A stretch of DNA of 64,000 bases from Amphiura filiformis (Eukaryota; Echinodermata; Ophiuroidea; Amphilepidida; Amphiuridae): the NCBI RefSeq assembly GCF_039555335.1, contig NC_092644.1:49737281-49801280 (forward strand), given 5' to 3'. Each line of letters starts with the position of its first letter. Position 1 is the first letter of the stretch. Both the position numbers and the translations under genes were made by a program. The notes under the pieces are model-generated. The model had not been told where the DNA came from and searched no databases. It worked only from the letters and a program-made list of their open reading frames with translations. This document shows positions 1 to 14,100 of this stretch, in pieces.

Positions 1-361
1 ACGCCCATTTATCATGTTTATTGTTGGATTTATTTGCATATAGAACACACAGTTAACAACAATTGAGCGCTATTAATACACATTAATGTTTTTAGGCAAA
101 TAAAATTCCAAAATATGGTACGTTTTCTGCCTTTGCTTGTCACGTGGTAGGCCTATGTTGAATTTGCGATATATCTTCAAATAAGTTTCAAATGGATACT
201 AACAAGACAAGTGGCCGAGTGGTCTAAGGCGCTGGGTTCATAGTGTGTCCAAAGCGGTGCGCCGTGAGTTCGAACCCCGCCTCCGCCAAATTTAATTTTA
301 CTTTTTTTTCATATTGGGGAAATTTGACTGGGAGAATTTATGTATGGCGTGGAGTGGTGTG
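1..361 (+). repeat. tRNA-like dispersed repeat (SINE-type), copy 1
   Basis: Contains a tRNA-Leu/Ser-like stretch with an A box TGGCCGAGTGG (212-222) and a B box GAGTTCGAACC (266-276), the internal promoter of RNA polymerase III. The presumed acceptor stem halves do not pair, so it is not a working tRNA gene. The same sequence, including about 200 bp before and 85 bp after the tRNA-like part, recurs at 55141-55475, ending at the same point (GGCGTGGAGTGGTGTG). The left end is cut by the window start. Confidence 0.8.
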
Positions 362-630
362 CCTCAAACCCCAATAAATTTGATTATAACAGAACAATGT
401 TGCATGAAGTCCGAAATTGTGTCCCCACGAAGCTCAAATCCACCATTTTAGGCAAATGCACTACATTATGAGCACCATAATGTAAAAAATTATTTGACAC
501 CATGCCCCGACACACCCCCAATAAATATCTAACCTGTGTGGTTTATGTAGACCCCTTTCAGATTAGTCTTGACACTTCGTGAAGAAATATTCCATATTAA
601 ATGTCTGTATGTCTTGATATTTTGTGTCAG

Positions 631-3600
631 TTGCATTGGACTCTAACGATAATGAGTATGGCTCTATCCAGTGTGCGGTGGGATGGTTGACGCGTGGACA
701 TCTGTGCTACAAGGTAAGATATTATGCCTCAACTTGTTTTATGAATGTGCTAAAAATAAGGCCAATTTGGGATGAAAATGAAATCCTGTTTCAAAGAAAA
801 GTTGATGAATCATTATCCCTAACTAATTTTTGTAAAATATTTGGCTATCAAAATGACACCTTTCTGACTTACATTGTCCTTTGTGCAAAATTTTATATCT
901 ATCGTTGTAAGTTTCAGAAAATAAATCCTGATTATGGTGGCCTTAGAGCTTTTTTAAAGCTACAAAGATAAACAGAATTTTATATTGCTAAGGCCAAAGG
1001 CAAACTCAATTATCATTATAAGAAATTCAGATTTGATTTTGATTGATATTGATGTCTTTTAAATATTACGTTTAGACATGTGTACTGTGTGTATTTCTTG
1101 TGCTGAATATTATTCTACTTTGTATAACTGCATGACTTTGTATAAGTATTATGCTGCTTTTCATTTTTTTGGTGATTTCAATTAACATTGATATGTGATT
1201 CCAATTGTTTTTGTGATTGTAAAATTTTGCTAATAAAAAAATGAAGGTAAAAAAAAAGATATTATGTCTCATATCATAGACATACTCTTATGACGCCACA
1301 CGGTCTAAATAATATAGGGTTCAGTATTATACGGGTGTGCTTTTATGTCGTGTCATAGTATTAATTTGATAAATTGGTATATGCTGCGCTTACAAAGCAA
1401 AACTACACATTTAGAGAAGATTTCAACTTTCTTTTAATTCGCCGTAGAAGTGATGATGTAACAGGATTAACTAGCAATTCGCCGTCGAAGTGACGTAGTC
1501 AATCGGATTAACTACCATAACAATGGATGAATACAATTTTGACTATATCGCCCAGTACTACAACGTTCACGTGGTACCGATGCATTGAACCATAGAAAGG
1601 CTGATCATTCCAGGAATAATGAATGTCGGGATAGGCATCTGAAATCATGTGACGAAACCGGAAGATGTAGCCTAGGTCTAGACAATAGGCGGATTAGCGG
1701 GCATTTTGTTTCCAGTGATATTATTCACGTGTCGTTATAATTTAGTACACAAATATACAAGTTAACAGGTTTGCAATTTTAAAATTATATTTTGAGTATA
1801 CAATATATTCTGTAGTAAATCGATGAAATGACGGTGATTGTTCAGGTATTATTGATAGAATGAAACTGTCTGACCAGCTAGTATTCTCCTCCGCCGTCAG
1901 TGTGATTTCAGTCACTCCACGTACCGTGTTGCGAAGGTGGAGGAGACTAAAGCTGTATTGACGAACACGCATGCGTTAAAAATGATGTAGCCTAGGTCGA
2001 ACAATAGCGTGACGTAGTTCCCGGCATTGTTCCTATGCACTTTCACCCTCCTGATCATTCGCACCTGTAAGATTAGTATCTTTGAAAAGAGCAGTATTGT
2101 ATTCAATCTATGTTTGCTGACATACACAGGTGATTAGTGCAATCTGCGTGTAGTGCAGGGCGTTCTATCATAGATGAACTCCTGGATGGGGCAGCATTAA
2201 TTAGCATGAGGCCGAATTGATATGTAAATAGCGTATTGTTATTTAAATTTGTGCCCAGACGTATTGAGGGCGACAGTCATGTTATCCAGACGGAGAATGG
2301 CTGCATATGCCGGGCATGTCAATTTGCTGAGTGGAGGCTGATAATCACCTTTCTGTATAGGTAATAAGCTAGTATATTTCGTGTACCAGTTGGTTATAAC
2401 AAAAAATTAGTATCATATTAAATATATTAAATGTATAAACTTTGAAATTTACATGAATTTGAAGAGCAGAGCTTCGAAATCTAGCTAAGTCAGGTGATGT
2501 GAAATTCTGCTGCGTGACCTCCTCTGCGTGGTAGAATTATATTCATAAAACATTGAATTTAACAGATATCATGGGCAGCCAACCACGATTTATCAGCATT
2601 TAAAATATATGTTAATTAACAAAGATAAATAATAAAGCGTACAAATGGCAATTAACTAGTAAATAAGCCTGAAATCTTAAAATGTTGCCACGTGATTTCC
2701 CGAACACATGATAATCAACATGTGACCACTATTCAGATTTACCGTAAATATTTGGAGTATTGATGCACGGATTGCACATACACTGTGCATTTCTTTACCT
2801 CCGTATAAAACCAATCATTCATGCTGGGAGCCAAGTAACATTCTGTCTGCTTAGTGCAGAGTGGTATTTTATTTTACTTGAGAGCATAATAGAAATACAT
2901 AAGACGAATAAGCCGCCATGATGGAAGGTCAGGTCGGGTATCAAAGGTTATTATAACTTAAATACTACTTGTATTTCACACCTTGCCTCTGTCACATATT
3001 TCCTTCATATTATTGACAGCAAGTCCTAATTTTGACTTTGCTATTGCAACATGTCATTTCATATCAAATTAGTAGACTTTCTTTGAAAAAAACATATCAC
3101 TGGTGCCTGATGGGAATACCCGTCCGCCATTTCATTAAACTGGATCGTTTTCGCCTGGTTTGTGCCCAGATGTATTGGGGCGCGCTATACTCTCATTGAA
3201 CAGGCAAAGTTCGCAAAACTAACAACGTTGTTATTTGCCAATATCAATTAACATGATCCAAGGGTCGAACATGAATTATTCATAACGGATCGATAACTGG
3301 CCTCACTTTATAGCTAGTAAACCAGCGGAATTTTTCATAGGTTTTGCGTTGCTAATAGAACAACCGTGAATTTAGTGTCACCCCCTTGGTTCTATTCTAA
3401 AATTGTATTCATTTATTGCTATGGTAGAGGGAGCATGGGTCGAAGTGTGTAGACACGGCTGTTGGTTTTTCTTGAAGTATTGTGAATGCAGCACCTTTTG
3501 GCAACAAAATAAGTTAAATTGGTGAAATATTGTACAAAAAGTGAATAAATGCGCACGGAGCGCGCAAATAATCTAGGTTTTTTAGGTTAAAATGGCCAAA

Positions 3601-6600
3601 TATGAGGTTAAGTTGGTCAGAAACCCACATACAGGCGTCCCAAAATATTGGGGGGAATCCCCCCCCCCCATCCCCCCGGATCTACGCCTATATGATTGTA
3701 GTGTATATTTCGTAATTTTAGTCAACTTGCGTAGTGGCTGAAATATCTCGTTGATCGGTTTGATCATGGAGGTATATAAATAAATGGAGAATGATCCAGC
3801 CAAGCCTCTTTTGTACTACGTTGGTTATGACCAATTATTGTTGAATAGGCAATTTCAGGTTTATATTGATTATGCTAAGCTGATTACATTGTGAAGTCTG
3901 TTTCACTGGCCATTGCTTTCAATGGGGTAAAATGAAGTTTATACTTATTGGAAATTAAGTGCTCATGTTTCATAAAATTTTTATATCAAAATCTCATTTT
4001 CGCCCAAAATTGAGTGCTTAAATTGCATCAAGAAATCAGAATTTTAAAAAAAAGAAACACCTTATCTGTTGTCATCTTGTCTTGTGACTCCCTACATTTT
4101 GGTCATGAAAAAATTGAATTATGACTTTTTTTTTCCAAAAGTTATGACCCCCGTATATTTGGAACCCCTCCTCCAAAGAAAATGATAGCCTCCTAATAAT
4201 ATTAATAATCATTTAGGCCTAAATACTGATAATTATTTATTATACAATGAGAAGTTTAATGATGATGATTTAGGCGGCCTATACGATTTCATGACAATAC
4301 AGAATTAAAAGTTTAAAAACAATAACATGACATATCCGTCATGGCACTCAATCAATTTGACCCGAAGCTTCAACCAACATCACGGTTATCATACACTAAA
4401 CTATGAGAAACTGTTTAAACAAAGTATATAGGGCCTATACATTCCATATATCAATTTCTCTCTAAAAGATTGTCTGATCATCACTTTTGCTTGAATTCGA
4501 AGTACTTCCGGTAAATTTTGCTCGCTCGTAACTCAAATGGCCCAAATTGGCCCAACATAATTGTTTCACAATCGGAAGGTAAAAACGTTTTGCTTTCATT
4601 TGCACTATATTGAACTCCCTCAGACCCCCTTAAAAGCTTGATATATGAACATGAAAATTAAGTATATTTGTCAAGTTACAGCACAACTAGTGTAGAAAAC
4701 AGTTTCATAACTTGAGAACAGAACATCCGAATTTCTTCGGGTTTTCGCACGATCATACATGAAACAATAAGCTATCAAAACTGGTGACTTTGAACTAGCT
4801 GATTGACTAGCTGACGTCATTATACAGTCTCTTTTACAAGGCTTCCGGTACGGGTCAATGTAGGGTCAATTCCTATGAGGAAATTTTGGGAGTGACAATC
4901 AATGAACCATGGTAGAGGCTCATAACCATCGTGGATATCAATAGCTTGGCTGAAGTGGCTGGTCAATTCAAGTTTGGTGACTCATTGAATAGAGGTAACG
5001 GGATAATCTCCACTTAGGAGATTAGAATTCTGGCGATCATTCTCCATTTATTTATATACCTCCATGGTTTGATCATGAACGTATAAGTGGGCGTCCATGA
5101 GTATATTTGTGTTTTCATGTTTATGCGTCTTATTTATACGTCCATGCATAAATCTACGAGATGCTTATAAAACATTGTGCCATTCGACCTTATCAACGAT
5201 CAACAGACTGATAGACGCATAGAGGATATATATGAAATAGCGATTTTCTTGGCTTTACCTCATTTGCTCGACTCGAAAAATCCATTTATTATGGAATTGT
5301 TATAATATTGCTTTAATCGAGACAATTTTCTTTTTTCCAGGCAAGTAATGGAAGTGAAATTCTCACATGGGAAAAAGCACGTTATAGATGTCAAGATGAA
5401 GGCGCTGAATTAGTCAGCATTGAAAACCAAAATGAGATGGATTTTATTTTACAAGAAGTTTTGGGGTAAGAATACAAGTTTGTTCTGCGAGTTGTTTGTG
5501 TGGTGGAAGAGGAAGGGTTGTTTGGTGTCCGTATATTTTCGTCTATAGACGAATCCAACGAGCCAAGTCATGGTCAGGATTTGGTCGGCCATCTTTGGGT
5601 CCCCGCAACACCAAAAAGCCGCTTAAAAATCGATGTTAGATTCTTTTTTTGTTGTAAACTGTCATCAATCTCTTGTCTACGTGTAACACGGGTGATAGAA
5701 TGCAGTTTAAAATACCCTCCAAGGCCGCACTATTTCACATTAAGGTGAGATTGAGCCGACGGGGACCCAACTTTGGCAGCCATTGAGGTATAGGATTGCG
5801 TGAAATTGGATTCGTCTATAAGACGACGAAAAAAAACCCTGTTCTACTCATTTAAGTAGTCCGTCATATTTACGGTATGATACGTCATATGCACAACCTC
5901 TATAGCCGTGCATGCGCAGGTCATTGTGTACATTCTCATTTATACAGGGTGTCTCAAACAAAATATCAAAAATATATAGTCAACGGTATATCTAATTTTA
6001 ATACGTGCAATTCGCCAGCGAAGTGTTACGTGTAATCCGATTATCACTATGTCAACTGGATCACGCTTTTGAGTTTTGCACCACGATCGAAATGATCGCA
6101 ACACAAAGTCTATGGCATGTACTACCAATTCCTAAAGGTGCGTGATCCAGTTACCAAGGAGTTATGTAACCACGTCGCTGGCGAATACAATGCCACACAT
6201 GTCTCCTACTTATTCTGTGATTTTCATGGAAATAGCTTGATTCGTTTTGGCGTGACATTGCTATTACTGAAAATGGACGAAAACTGCATGTGTGCAATTT
6301 ACAGTGCAAAGGCATCATAACACTTGGATCCTTTATCACCATCGTCCAGCCGCACTGTGCAATATATTGGAGAAATCCTACATTCTTTGATAGGAAATAC
6401 ACCAAATTTGGCACAGATGTAGAGCTTACAATGCTAAATAATTCTTGATATGGGATTAAGTGAAACATTTCAATATGACCTCAGATACTTTTTATGCGAT
6501 TTTTACCACAATTTTTACCCAAAAATGTCATTATTACAGAGGATATAACTTCCTCAAGGATCCTAGTAAATCTTAATCCTCTTCGTTACGTAGCTGTGGG

Positions 6601-8192
6601 TTTGCCCATATACTGTGGACATAATATGCATGCTAAGAACGAGCCTTCTCTATACTTTTATGAAAAATCTCTGCCGGCATTTCAAATGATGAAACTCACA
6701 CACCTCAATAATTGCCTTCAAAACTGCCGCCAAAGAAAGAATAGTTTAAGATCACTCAAGCGTAGCAAATACTTTATTCCATACAATGATTGCTTCGTAA
6801 CATCATAAATAAACGATATATATCGACTATTTAGTAGAAGTAAGAACAGGACACAGCAATATACTGCATAACAGTACTTTGTGCTGAACGGTTAGTAATT
6901 TTACAGATTTTCAAAATAGGTTGTTTTGTCAAAACTTGGAATTCACCATTTTTACGCAATCCTCTCTAACTTCTACTAGAAACGTCCAATTTTTTAAATA
7001 ATAAAATTGAGAAAACTAAAATATGTAGAACTTAAAATGTAAAACAATATGACCAATAAAAATGCCGTTCATGCCTAAAAAATTCCATTTTTCTCGGTAT
7101 AAATCATTCTGGGACACCCTGTATGATCATCCTCTCGTGGCAGTGTATGCGGTTCTCATGAATATTTGGCAAACAGGCCAATGGTGCTCCAATATTGAAT
7201 TGGCTGTGGACGGCGATATGTAAATTGTGTGATGATGTCACAGCTCATTATAGTTTGTCACTCGGTCTGTGGTAACTTGTTGTAATGAGTTATAAATACG
7301 CACGTGACCCATTGGCACGACATACCAAGACCAGCAAGCGTGACCAAATACTCATGCCATTGAAAAGGATAGGAACTCTTTAGATATCATCAAATTTAAG
7401 TATTGAATAGGAAAATTATTACACTTGGGGGCTTCCGAATGTGTAATATTGCTACAAAAATCTTGAAAATACTGGAAATACTGACTGTATGACCTGTGAG
7501 GTGTGTTTATTGTGTAATAGATTTCACTATCTTTGCAAGGATCACAGTGGAGACCTATCTGGTGTGTGTGTGGGGGGGGGGTGTTTACATCCGGTTTTAT
7601 AAAGTTGTTTTCTTACCCTTTCAGTCATTCCTGTGGAAGGTTTTGGATTGGCTTGAGTAACCTTCTGCTCGTTAAAGGTTAGTGTGAACTCTTGATGCTT
7701 CCGTATTGGCTTACGTGTGATATAACATAACTAAAGGGGAGGAGGCAACAAAGGGAGTTTCCAAGGACGAAAAGAAAGGCGGCCGGAGTTTATTCAATTG
7801 AATGATTTTTAAATATCAAATTTATGACTCGTATTTTCATGATGGGACATGAATATGGGAAGATTTTAGAAGACTTTCACAATTCTTCAGAGCTCATTGA
7901 TATACTGATAAAAGCGCAGTGCAAATTCACTAAATCACGTTACAGTTTATCGTTTTTTGACTAATGCATTGCAATCTAACCTTTTCCCAATACAAATACA
8001 ATGCAGATGAGACCACGACATATTGGAGCGACCGAACAACTTTCAACTACACATTATATGACCCATTTCATTTTGATGCGGCTGTAGGTCTATACAACGA
8101 AATATGTTTCTATATTGCTGTGTACCAAGGATATAGCTGGGAGCCTTCTACGTGCTATCAACAGAACAACTGGATTTGCAAAAAATATCAAG
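631..8192 (+). CDS. Exons 1-4: first C-type lectin domain
   Basis: Four exons (631-713, 5341-5465, 7625-7677, 8007-8192) give one C-type lectin fold. Exon 1 carries the opening strand with [14 protein letters not shown]. Exon 2 has the helix signature [19 protein letters not shown]. Exon 3 has the core FWIGLSNL. Exon 4 has [10 protein letters not shown] and ends with [11 protein letters not shown], the usual C-terminal Cys strand. Junction phases run 1-0, 0-2, 2-1 and 1-1, so the whole module is 1-1. The calcium/sugar loop is not recognisable: there is no EPN or QPD and no WND, so carbohydrate binding by the classical site is unlikely. Exon 1 is called from one short reading frame flanked by a TGTCAG acceptor and a GTAAGA donor. 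Its fit to the lectin start and to the phase of exon 2 supports it. Confidence 0.85.
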
Positions 8193-11100
8193 GTCATTAT
8201 TGCCTTTTAGCATATTGTTCTTGCAATTTTGTAAAACATAATGCTAAATGGAGCACGTGTGGCCGAGTGGATAAGGCGCGTGACTCATAATCCATAGGTT
8301 GCGAGTTCGAGCCCCGCTTGTGTCAACGTGTTGTGTCCTTGGGCAATGCACTTTATCCTCATTTCCTACGGGGGGTGGGTAGGGATTGGATGTTTGTATA
8401 GTTGTTTGTTTTAATGTTGCAATATTGGCGTTGATTAGGCCGCTGCCTACAAACTGCATTGTTTCTGTTTAGGTGTAATTAATGTAAATTCTTGCAATTT
8501 GACCTGCGGGTCACCATTAGAGTTTGTAATAAACCTTGACGCACCATTAGGGGCCTGAAGTTTGTTGTTTTGTTTTGGCTTTGGTTTGGTACCACTATTT
8601 TGTGGTAATAGAATAGAAATAAAGGTGTAGCATTACCCTTTACACCCAAATAATGTGTCCTCATCAGTAAAAACGTCTAAATAAATTATTTACGCTTCTA
8701 CTGCCTCAGACACATTATTAAAGAGCAAAGGATACTGCATTATGCTTATTTCTTAATTCTGTTACCCTCACGGCTTATTACTAAAATTTACGCACTGTGA
8801 TTTGTCAAAACGCGTCACGTGAAAGCATATTATTTGAAATCATATGCTCTGATTGCGTATGGAACGCAGTAAAACATGCATATGCTATGCAGATCAATAC
8901 GCAAGGCGTACAATTTTCCGCGATACTCGCTGTCACGTGGATACGTGTACGCCCTTTAACTGATGTAAACAACTTCAAATATTGTGGCAAAAAAGTTCCC
9001 GTGGAGCTTTAGATATGTGGCTTGGTCTATAACCACTGTTTTATTTAATTTACAGATGAAGAAAACAATGCTTTCTGCACTGAAAGACACTCTGAATTTC
9101 AGCTCAATATCACTGACTCATCGCCTGTTTATATCACGTCGCCAAACTTTCCTTTCGCCTACCCTGTCGATCTCAAATGTACTTGGTTAATTCGCAGCAT
9201 TTCAGGCATTAAAGTGTCTTTTCACAAACTTACTTTATTGGGATATTTGGACGCAATAATTATCAGTGATGGAATTGACCCATTTATGCCATCAACAAGA
9301 AATATCACTATAAACAGAGATCGCCGTATTGAATCGGTGACATTTTCTGCTAATATGATATCAGTTCGTACGCAGTTTATTGCATCCTGGCGCGATGAAG
9401 ATATAGATACAACTGCACCTACGTTTACTTCCGGAGTTGGTTTTCGGTTAAAGCTTGAACAACAATCCTTATCAGGCAAGTAATAAGTCTATTATGTAAC
9501 ATCATTATAGACGAATTGCAAGAACAAAAGCGTAAGATAAGAAAATTGAGAAGAAAGAGGAAGACGAAGAACAACTAAAAAGAGTGACGTAACAGAAGAA
9601 GAAGGCAAAGATAATCAAATAAAAAAGAATACGGTAATGAGAGAGCAAGAGGAAGAAGAATTGCGACTAATATGCAAGATTTAAACGACTATAAACTGCT
9701 TATGAAAAGCGTTGTAGATTTTTCCATTTTTTTCTATTTCTTATTTTCATTTAGGTCATCGATGTGCGAATCAAAGTTTTAATTGTCGAAACGGAATTTG
9801 TGCTTCAAGATATGCCATATGCAATGGTATAAATGATTGCGGCAATTTGGCTGACGAAGTATCATGTAGTAAGTACAATGTAAAGGCGTTCAGTACGCGT
9901 ACTCCACGAGCTCCATGCAAGAAACGGGTTCGTTGTATATGCAATATACGGACATTGTTCAAAATGTAATGTAATCGTATCATTTTATAAAGTTAGACTT
10001 CGGCAGCTTAATTAATCATAAAAGTAATTAGAAGCAAGGTAATGATACCTTAATTTGGTATTAATTTAACGAGGAACAACCAAGCTTTCCATTAAGTCCA
10101 AAATAGCTTGTAAGCCTAGTCATCATCCTAAACAAACAAAATGGTACATTTCATTTTCTCAAGTAAAATGTCACCACTCCAATCTATTGGGGTACCCAAC
10201 TTCAGACGCGTGACCATGGTCAATTACCCGTACCGCACTGCAACTATTTATAACAAAATCCATCATTAGTGACTTTAAACAACCGTTCAGATTAAAATTT
10301 AAACAACCTTGTCCTTTGGGATCAAATAATGTTAAACGTTTTGTTTACAGGGATTTCAATGCACATAAACTACACGTTTGTCACCTTTAAGGAGCGCAAT
10401 CTTAACTTTTGTCTATGGTGGTGCATTATCACTGGATAGTGTAAAGATCAGGAAGTCCACATGTCAGGTAATAATGTGTGTACAATATTTTGAGCCGTTT
10501 TATTGTGACGTCTTATAATTGATTTCCTTTTCTTTCTGTCTTTTTTATTTTAATTTCGGGCAATATTCTACAGTGCAACTTCTGCCTACCTGCATACACT
10601 GGGACAGCTCGCATGATATTTTCCTGTCGGAATCTCAAACCTATAATCTTACGTCGCCCCATTATCCGCTAAGGTATCCAAGCCATCTGGATTGCACATG
10701 GTTCTTGAATACACCCATTGATTCTATCATCCAAATTGTCGTTATCAGGTTGGAACTACGGGGAACAAATGATCGATTGGAAATAGGTAAAGGCGTTGTC
10801 ACGGAAGAACAGCCTTTATTATCTCTAAATGCTTCAGTTGGAAAAACGTTGAGGATCAACTCTAAGACAAACCACGTATGGTTGAAATTCATCAGTGATG
10901 GTAGTATTGTTAGTGATGGTTTCTTACTCACTGTTCAGCGAATTGGAGTTACAGGTATATAAATTTACTTGTTATTATATCGGCCAATCTGTACTACTGT
11001 GACATTGTCTATTTTAATTTTTTAATCGACATCCTAGGGCACAACATCTGTTTTGGTCCTATAGCGCTATCGGTGCCCGAAGAGGTACCGATTGCCCTTT

Positions 11101-14100
11101 TATCGTACCCTGAACATTTGTACAGTACATTCGTTTTTTTATTTAAATGAAACACAATAACACTATGCAACTGTTAACTATTAATGCTTGATACAATTTA
11201 TTGCATCACCAGGGAGTGGTGTTAAGAGTCATCGGTACCTAACCGGGCACCGATAGTTCTATAGGACCAAATTCAATGTGGTGCCTAGGACAATAATAAT
11301 GTTCATTATCAAAACAGCAAACATAATAGTACACGCTGGGCTCAGCCCACTCGTGGCACCCGACTGTCCATAATTTAGGGATTTTAATTTCGTTTCGTTT
11401 ATTAGATGAACTACTGGGATGTCACACCTCTGAATTTGCATGTTTGGATGGAGCTTGTGTAAGACTTGATGGTGTGTGTGATGATAATGCTGATTGTTCA
11501 GATGGTACAGACCAATATCTATGTGGTAAGATGCGTATAACCTAATAAACTGAAACTGAAACTGATACAAAAACATTTCGTTTCACTATAACATGATTAC
11601 ATGGGGAAATTTGGGGAACGAACAAAAGCTAACAAATACAGGAGTTGACTTCAATTGGGCCGTCCCGAACACAAGATCTTAGAATAACATTTCGTTTTCA
11701 CTGGCAGTTATGTCCCCTTTTTAATATTGACCCGAGCAGGTCTTGTACGCCATTCATTACGTACAGCATTAGGAACATTGGACGCGAATATTTAGTTTGT
11801 AATAATTACTCGTCCTGCCATTTTAGGTAACACAAACTACGAGATAAACGTCATATACCGTTTTTGGTACCACTGAATGTATAGCTATCATACCGGGTCT
11901 CCTCTATTCAGTAATACAAAATTATGTACAACATTTCCCACATGTTTCTGACGTCATAATGTGAGCGCGCCCTCGCAAAATAGGGACATTCTGGCCGTGT
12001 ACAACAATATAGGCAATTTTTGGCTAAAAATTCTACGAACATACAATTTTCACCACGTAAAAAGTAATTTTACAAGAACGAAATGCAAATCTGTGATGCC
12101 CCCACCATTAGTGGTTACGCGCCTTCCACGGGTAAGGTGCTGGGGTAAAAATGTTATCACTTACTCTCAATCTTAATCTCAATGGATGGATCTACGATTA
12201 GCTTAAGTCGTGTGGACGTAAACTCGCGCGTATTTTTTAATATATGAAGATCTTAGTTGCAAAAGGCCTTACATCCACTTTTTTTATTTTTTGAGAAAAA
12301 CAGCTTTTTTTTAATTGTGCAATTATTACTTGTTCGATTTGATTCATTTTGGTTTTGGATAAAGTGTTGATGAATAGAAACTAAAGGTTGATACAATCTT
12401 CAAACCTTCCTATTTATTTTATTATTTATTTTATACAGTGCCTTTTGTGGATGCAAGGCCTTTTGCAACTAAGATCTTCATATATAGAAACCACCTTTGC
12501 AATCAAATTTGAGTTCATTTTTGCACTACTTTATGTACTCGTAACTTGACTAATGCTTTCAAAATCAAAAAGAAAAATTGAAATATCTCATTTACTTTTT
12601 TTAATTATGAATCTTTAATTAAATCGGCAAAATGCTATTTTTTGAGTATAATTTTTGAAGCTACAACTTTTGTTAATTAAAATGATTTTTTCAAACATAG
12701 TGACCCAAAAAAAGTATTAAACCTCTATACTTTGTACATTCGTGAGCATGGTGAGAGGAGTTCATTTTAGTGTAGGAAAGGAATCCGGTTCTCATTTGCA
12801 TGTTTATGTTTTCTTTAAACATTATCTTGTTTTTGCAGAATGTCTTGGTATACAACGAAGGCAATCAGATGGTAAGAGAGCATAGTTTGTGAACTAAAGA
12901 TCAATAATATTGAAATGAATAATTAATTAATGAATGAAGTAGACAAACTATTTATTTTGTATAATACGTTGGCTCAGAAAGATGTAGATTAACACTAAAA
13001 AAAGTAGCCCACATTACGTAATCAATCATTTCTTGTGCATATCTGATTGGTGCAATAACCAAAACTGGGAAAATAAAGTTCCTATCCAGCTATATTATAA
13101 AAGATTACAGTGCTGACAAGAACTCAATGCCCCTGCTACTTTTGGTAAGTGTTATTCAACGTATTAGGTATATAATCATTGTTTCGCTATTACAAATGTC
13201 GTGGATAGTGTCAGAGTAATTGGTGATTATTGATCAACAATGAAATTTAACACGTCTACGGCTTCGATCAGGAATTATGGTGATATTACATGTGAGTAAA
13301 ATAATACACATAATCAGTCCCAGAACAACGCCAAATATGGATTAAAAGACCTTTGACCTTGGATGTACAACAGCATGTTATGATCTAATGGAGCTTAATG
13401 GGAAACTGTGCACATCAACAAACACCATTTCTATCAAAAAGGCAACGGCCGATATAATTTGAAACCACATAAATTACTAGAGTTGGTTCTTCTCTTAGAT
13501 TTGGACCAAGCTTTAGAATATCGACTGTTGCGTTTTGAAATAAAACAAACCATAAATGTATCACCCATTGTAAAAGATATGGCACATGTACCGAATACAT
13601 GTACATACATTGGCTGACCTTGTGGATTTCCTGGCCCAGCCATGCTAACCACATAAGGAGATTATACGATTAACCTAGTGCAGCTATTGTCATAGCAGGG
13701 TATTATTATGTAATACTCCTGATCCATATTTGGCAATCTCTTGGACTGATAATATACATCTACGTTTGGCATTTCATACATAATAGCATATTATTGCTCA
13801 ATGCCTCTGGGCATGGAAGACGGTTTGATCGAAGACAGCCAGATATCCGCATCGAGCTCATTGAATGATAGTTACCTACCATGGGGTGGTAGACTTAATC
13901 ATGGTTCATTTTGGGCGCCAGCACCAGATGACACTGAATCGTGGCTGCAGGTAAGATGTTTCTATTTTGACCTTGTGTTTACCTAATAGTTCAATCCCAT
14001 AAGTTGTTTTATACTTGATCATTATCAATAACAAAGCAATGCCTCATTATTACTGTATTAGATTAATAAAGGAAATAGGACAATCATTCGTAAATTTCGA

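Noticed and set aside
205-290. Functional tRNA gene (Leu/Ser-like)
   Set aside because: A and B boxes are good, but the acceptor stem halves do not pair, and the sequence recurs inside a longer repeat at 55141-55475.
6117-6808. Reading frames of about 65-105 residues as transposase genes
   Set aside because: No transposase motif; they lie between the CAGGGTG ends of a non-autonomous element and overlap on both strands.
8254-8325. Functional tRNA with CAT anticodon
   Set aside because: Poor acceptor stem and a SINE-like tail with TCCTTGGGCAATGCACTT; treated as a SINE.
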